DNA from: Pseudomonadota bacterium | GTDB lineage: Bacteria; Desulfobacterota; Syntrophia; Syntrophales; UBA5619 | Assembly (NCBI GenBank): GCA_018827585.1 | Contig: JAHJXP010000225.1 | Coordinates: 1 to 16,818, forward strand | DNA length: 16,818 nucleotides | Reading direction: 5' to 3' | In this document: positions 14,621-16,818 of the stretch, one piece after another | Layout: every line of letters starts with the position of its first letter | Position numbering within the stretch: the first letter of the stretch is position 1 | The notes under the pieces: model-generated | Databases searched by the model: none | What the model saw: the letters and a program-made list of their open reading frames with translations, nothing else | Told to the model about the DNA's origin: nothing | Translations under genes and position numbers: made by a program

Positions 14621-15686
14621 CGAAGACAGCGATCTGCTGCTCCTTCGTCCCGCGAAGCGCCGCCCACCTCTGCAGTCCGTCTTCCGCGGGGCCAAAGACT
14701 TTCTCCGGCTCCGCTTTCTCAGACCCGAGCCTCCGGAGGAAGCCGAGCATCTTTTCCCCGTCCCCGTCGAACAGAGCGAGCTGGCTGTCCGGTCCGGCGT
14801 TCAGGAAGGCATAGCCGATCATCTCCTCTTTGCTGTTGAAAAGAGAAACGGCGCCCGGCCGGTTCTTCGCGCTGAAAAACGCGGCTTCGTCCATCGGCTG
14901 CGGGACCTGTCCCTGGAAAAGGACGCCGAGAGACATCACCGTCAGGATGGGAAAAAGCGAGGCCAGTGTGACCACGCCGAAACCGGCCGAGCCGGTGCCC
15001 GCAGCGCCGACGACTCGGCAGACGCCTATGCCCAGGGCCAGCACCAGGGGCACGGTGACGGGCCCGGTGGTGACGCCCCCGCAGTCCCAGGCGAGCCCGG
15101 TCAGGAAGAGCATGTTCCTGTCGAAATACGCCCACACCGAAAAAACAACGAGGACGAAAACCAGCGCATAGATATAGGGCTTGAGCGACCAGTTGTACAG
15201 AAACCTCAGCATGCCGCAGACAACGGCGATCCCCACGGCGTACACCAGCAAGTCGGAATGTTTGTTGAGCAAAAGGAACAGCAGGGGGGCGTCCCAGGCC
15301 TTGACCGACGAGCCTGCCGCCTTGAGGACGCCAATGGCGGGCTCGGCGAAGGTGGCGCCAACTCCCAGAATGAATGAAAAGATCAGGATGACCGGCAGCC
15401 TGGATTTCTGGGGCAGCTTCAGGCCGATGACCTCGCCCAGCGGCATGAGCCCTTCCATGAAGAAGGCAAGGCCGCCGATGACGAGCGACAGGCCGGCGGC
15501 TATGGCCGCGGCATGGGCGACGGCGATGCCCAGCACCAGCGTCTGGAACAGGATCAGGTAGGCGATGATCAGCGCGACGGCCTTTATCTGCGCCGTCACC
15601 CGGTCTTTTACATACGGCAGCAACATGCGCAGGGCCTGCCTGAACCCCACTTTTATTTTTCCGCCCGCCTGTTGCCGCGTCGCCAT
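14490..15686 (-). pseudogene. DUF1538 membrane protein, N-terminal half before a frameshift
   Basis: First half of a tandem DUF1538 protein. Start ATG 15686 (MATRQQAGG) follows GAAGAGGGGAAA; an upstream in-frame ATG at 15734 has weaker support. Residues 1-260 show about 7 membrane segments with GVGATFAEPAIGVLKAAG and DCGGVTTGPVTVPLVLALG; residues 260-350 are a soluble insert (SLFNSKEEMIGYAFLNAG, ALFDGDGEKMLGFLRR). After AVFGTG near 14613 the frame turns into Arg/His-rich sequence, while the second half continues one base out of phase. Removing one G from the GGG at 14614-14616 joins both into one protein of about 704 residues. It may be a real mutation or a sequencing error. It lies 71 bases after the SulP gene on the same strand. 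Confidence 0.85.
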
Positions 15687-15711
15687 TTTCCCCTCTTCCC
15701 GTTCTCCCCAC

Positions 15712-15769
15712 TCAGGCTTCTTTAATGGAATCAAGGCTATTGCGACTTTTTTACGAGTCAGGCTTCTTT
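15712..15769. repeat. 12-bp direct repeat flanking a 34-bp insert with a repeat end
   Basis: TCAGGCTTCTTT occurs at 15712-15723 and 15758-15769. The second copy encodes the last three residues and stop of the SulP gene. The 34 bases between contain GACTTTTTTACGAG (15744-15757), similar to the ends of the elements at 3898-4030 and 7151-7162. Confidence 0.6.
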
Positions 15770-16818
15770 GAGCGCCCTCAATTCCGCGTCCGTATAGCGC
15801 AACCGGATGGCCAGCCCCCGGGCCAAGCGCGCGAACAGTTTAACCCCGACCAGCGGATTGGCTCTGGACGCCTCGTCAAACTTCCGGCGGGAGATGACGA
15901 ACAAATCCGTGTCCCTGTCCGCCACCGCGTCCGCAGAGCGTCTGCCGCGGTCGAGAAACGCAATCTCGCCGAAGAAATTGCCCCGGCCGAAGGTGGCCAG
16001 GATATGATAGCGGTCGTTTTCCAGCGGCAGCACGATGCGCACAATGCCCCGCCGGATGATGAACAGCTCGTCGCCTTCGTCCTCCTTGCTGAAGATGCGC
16101 TGCCCGGCCCTGTAAGCGCGTTGCTCGACGCAGGATTGCACAACGGGCAGGGCATGGTCGGCTTCGAACTCCCGCAGCAGCTCGATTTCGGGCAATTCCA
16201 GCGGCAGCTCCAGGCCGGATTGAGCCTGGCGGTATTCCTCCAGGAGCTGGTCCTCGGCCCACTGCATCGCCTCGTCGAACGTCGGGAAAACACGGACGTT
16301 CCGGCCGGCCTTCACCAGTCCGAGATGATCGAAATATTGTTTCAGGTCCTGGCCGGTGGGCAGCGACGGAGGCAGGTGGCTGAAGGCCAGATGGCCGCCG
16401 CGTTCCTTGAGGATGGCCTCGATCTGCTCGAGCATGTGCACGGCGGTGAAGTCCACGGATTGGACCCGGCGCAGATCCAGGATGAGAAACCGGCTGCGTT
16501 TCAGGTCCGGTTCCAGTTCGGTGAACAGCTGGTCGGTCGTGCCGAAAAAAAGGCTGCCCTGCAGTTCGCATACGGCGATGAGATGCCCGTACTTTTGCAG
16601 GACCTCCTTTTCCTCCGGAACGCGGTACTGCTTGGAGGAAATCTGGTTGCCCAGCACCTTGCGCCTGATGACGGACCCCCGGATTTGTTCGCGGATGAAC
16701 AAAAGGGTGGCCAGCAACAGCCCGACGCCGGCGGCGGCAATCAGGTTGACGCCGATGGCCGTGGCCACCACGGCCGCAATCACCAGAAAATCGAACACGG
16801 TGGTTTTTTGGCGGAGCA
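15758..16818 (-). CDS. SulP-family anion permease with STAS and cyclic-nucleotide-binding domains, C-terminal part (5' end outside window)
   Basis: The frame is open to the window edge; the GTG at 16798 is not a real start. About 352 residues are visible. First comes the last membrane segment pair of a SulP transporter (VFDFLVIAAVVATAIGVNLI and GVGLLLATLLFIREQI), then a STAS domain (LIAVCELQGSLFFGT, RFLILDLRRVQSVDFTAVHMLEQ), then a linker, then a cNMP-binding domain of CAP type (YRAGQRIFSKEDEGDELFIIRRG, GNFFGEIAFLDRGRRSADAVA, with the Glu and Arg-Ser-Ala of the phosphate-binding cassette). SulP proteins move sulfate, bicarbonate or other anions across the inner membrane. The fused sensor suggests allosteric control by cyclic nucleotide or a similar ligand. 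It heads the cluster with DUF1538 and P-II-like genes. Confidence 0.92.
   Translation of the reverse strand, partial: LRQKTTVFDFLVIAAVVATAIGVNLIAAAGVGLLLATLLFIREQIRGSVIRRKVLGNQISSKQYRVPEEKEVLQKYGHLIAVCELQGSLFFGTTDQLFTELEPDLKRSRFLILDLRRVQSVDFTAVHMLEQIEAILKERGGHLAFSHLPPSLPTGQDLKQYFDHLGLVKAGRNVRVFPTFDEAMQWAEDQLLEEYRQAQSGLELPLELPEIELLREFEADHALPVVQSCVEQRAYRAGQRIFSKEDEGDELFIIRRGIVRIVLPLENDRYHILATFGRGNFFGEIAFLDRGRRSADAVADRDTDLFVISRRKFDEASRANPLVGVKLFARLARGLAIRLRYTDAELRALKEA

Noticed and set aside
1..16818. CRISPR array, tRNA, rRNA, full insertion sequence or phage genes
   Set aside because: I looked for regularly spaced repeats, tRNA-like cloverleaf ends and transposase motifs and saw none.

Overview
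The window looks like a chromosomal segment from a strictly anaerobic, GC-rich Deltaproteobacterium (Desulfobacterota, perhaps Syntrophales-like). The clues are a tungsten-type aldehyde ferredoxin oxidoreductase, a TRAP transporter for organic acids, an apparent selenoprotein, and intergenic inverted-repeat elements of a style I associate with these genomes. The taxonomic call is inference; there is no rRNA or marker gene.

Layout. 1-1218 (+): C-terminal two thirds of an AOR-family oxidoreductase, followed by an inverted-repeat element carrying a perfect four-tract G-quadruplex motif. 1362-1721 (+): small basic Rho-N/SAP-like protein. 1800-2246 (-): NUDIX protein with a degenerate box. 2489-3766 (+): radical SAM protein with an N-terminal B12-binding-like domain. 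3762-4035: no intact gene, but a thiolase C-terminal remnant that runs directly into a 133-bp MITE-like repeat. 4036-7018 (-): dctP-dctQ-dctM TRAP operon with a strong sigma70-like promoter at 7187-7214. 7466-7630 (-): 54-aa FmdB-type zinc ribbon protein. 7838-11434 (+): LsrF-like thiolase/aldolase, aldolase-dehydrogenase fusion (RhaD/SDR) and hotdog thioesterase, probably one operon. The fmdB and lsrF promoters are divergent and share their -35 box.

11532-13048 (-): ATP-grasp ligase (D-Ala-D-Ala ligase-like) followed by an OsmC-family gene. The OsmC gene is interrupted by an in-frame TGA exactly where the family has its active-site Cys, and a 6-bp stem-loop of bacterial SECIS type starts 12 nt after that TGA. 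This is the strongest unusual signal: a selenocysteine-containing OsmC-like protein that normal gene calling splits in two.

13272-16818 (-): a transport module. It contains a SulP permease with C-terminal STAS and cyclic-nucleotide-binding domains (5' end outside the window), a tandem DUF1538 membrane protein broken by a one-base frameshift, and a P-II-like regulator whose 5' end is missing although a perfect Shine-Dalgarno remains. Two lesions in adjacent genes suggest decay of this module, or sequence/assembly error.

How the genes fit together (inference): TRAP uptake of an organic acid, aldolase/thiolase cleavage of a phosphorylated (deoxy)sugar-like compound to C2/C3 units, and AOR handling of aldehydes would suit an anaerobe living on small organic acids and sugars. 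The SulP/DUF1538/P-II cluster looks like an ion-transport unit controlled by small-molecule signals.
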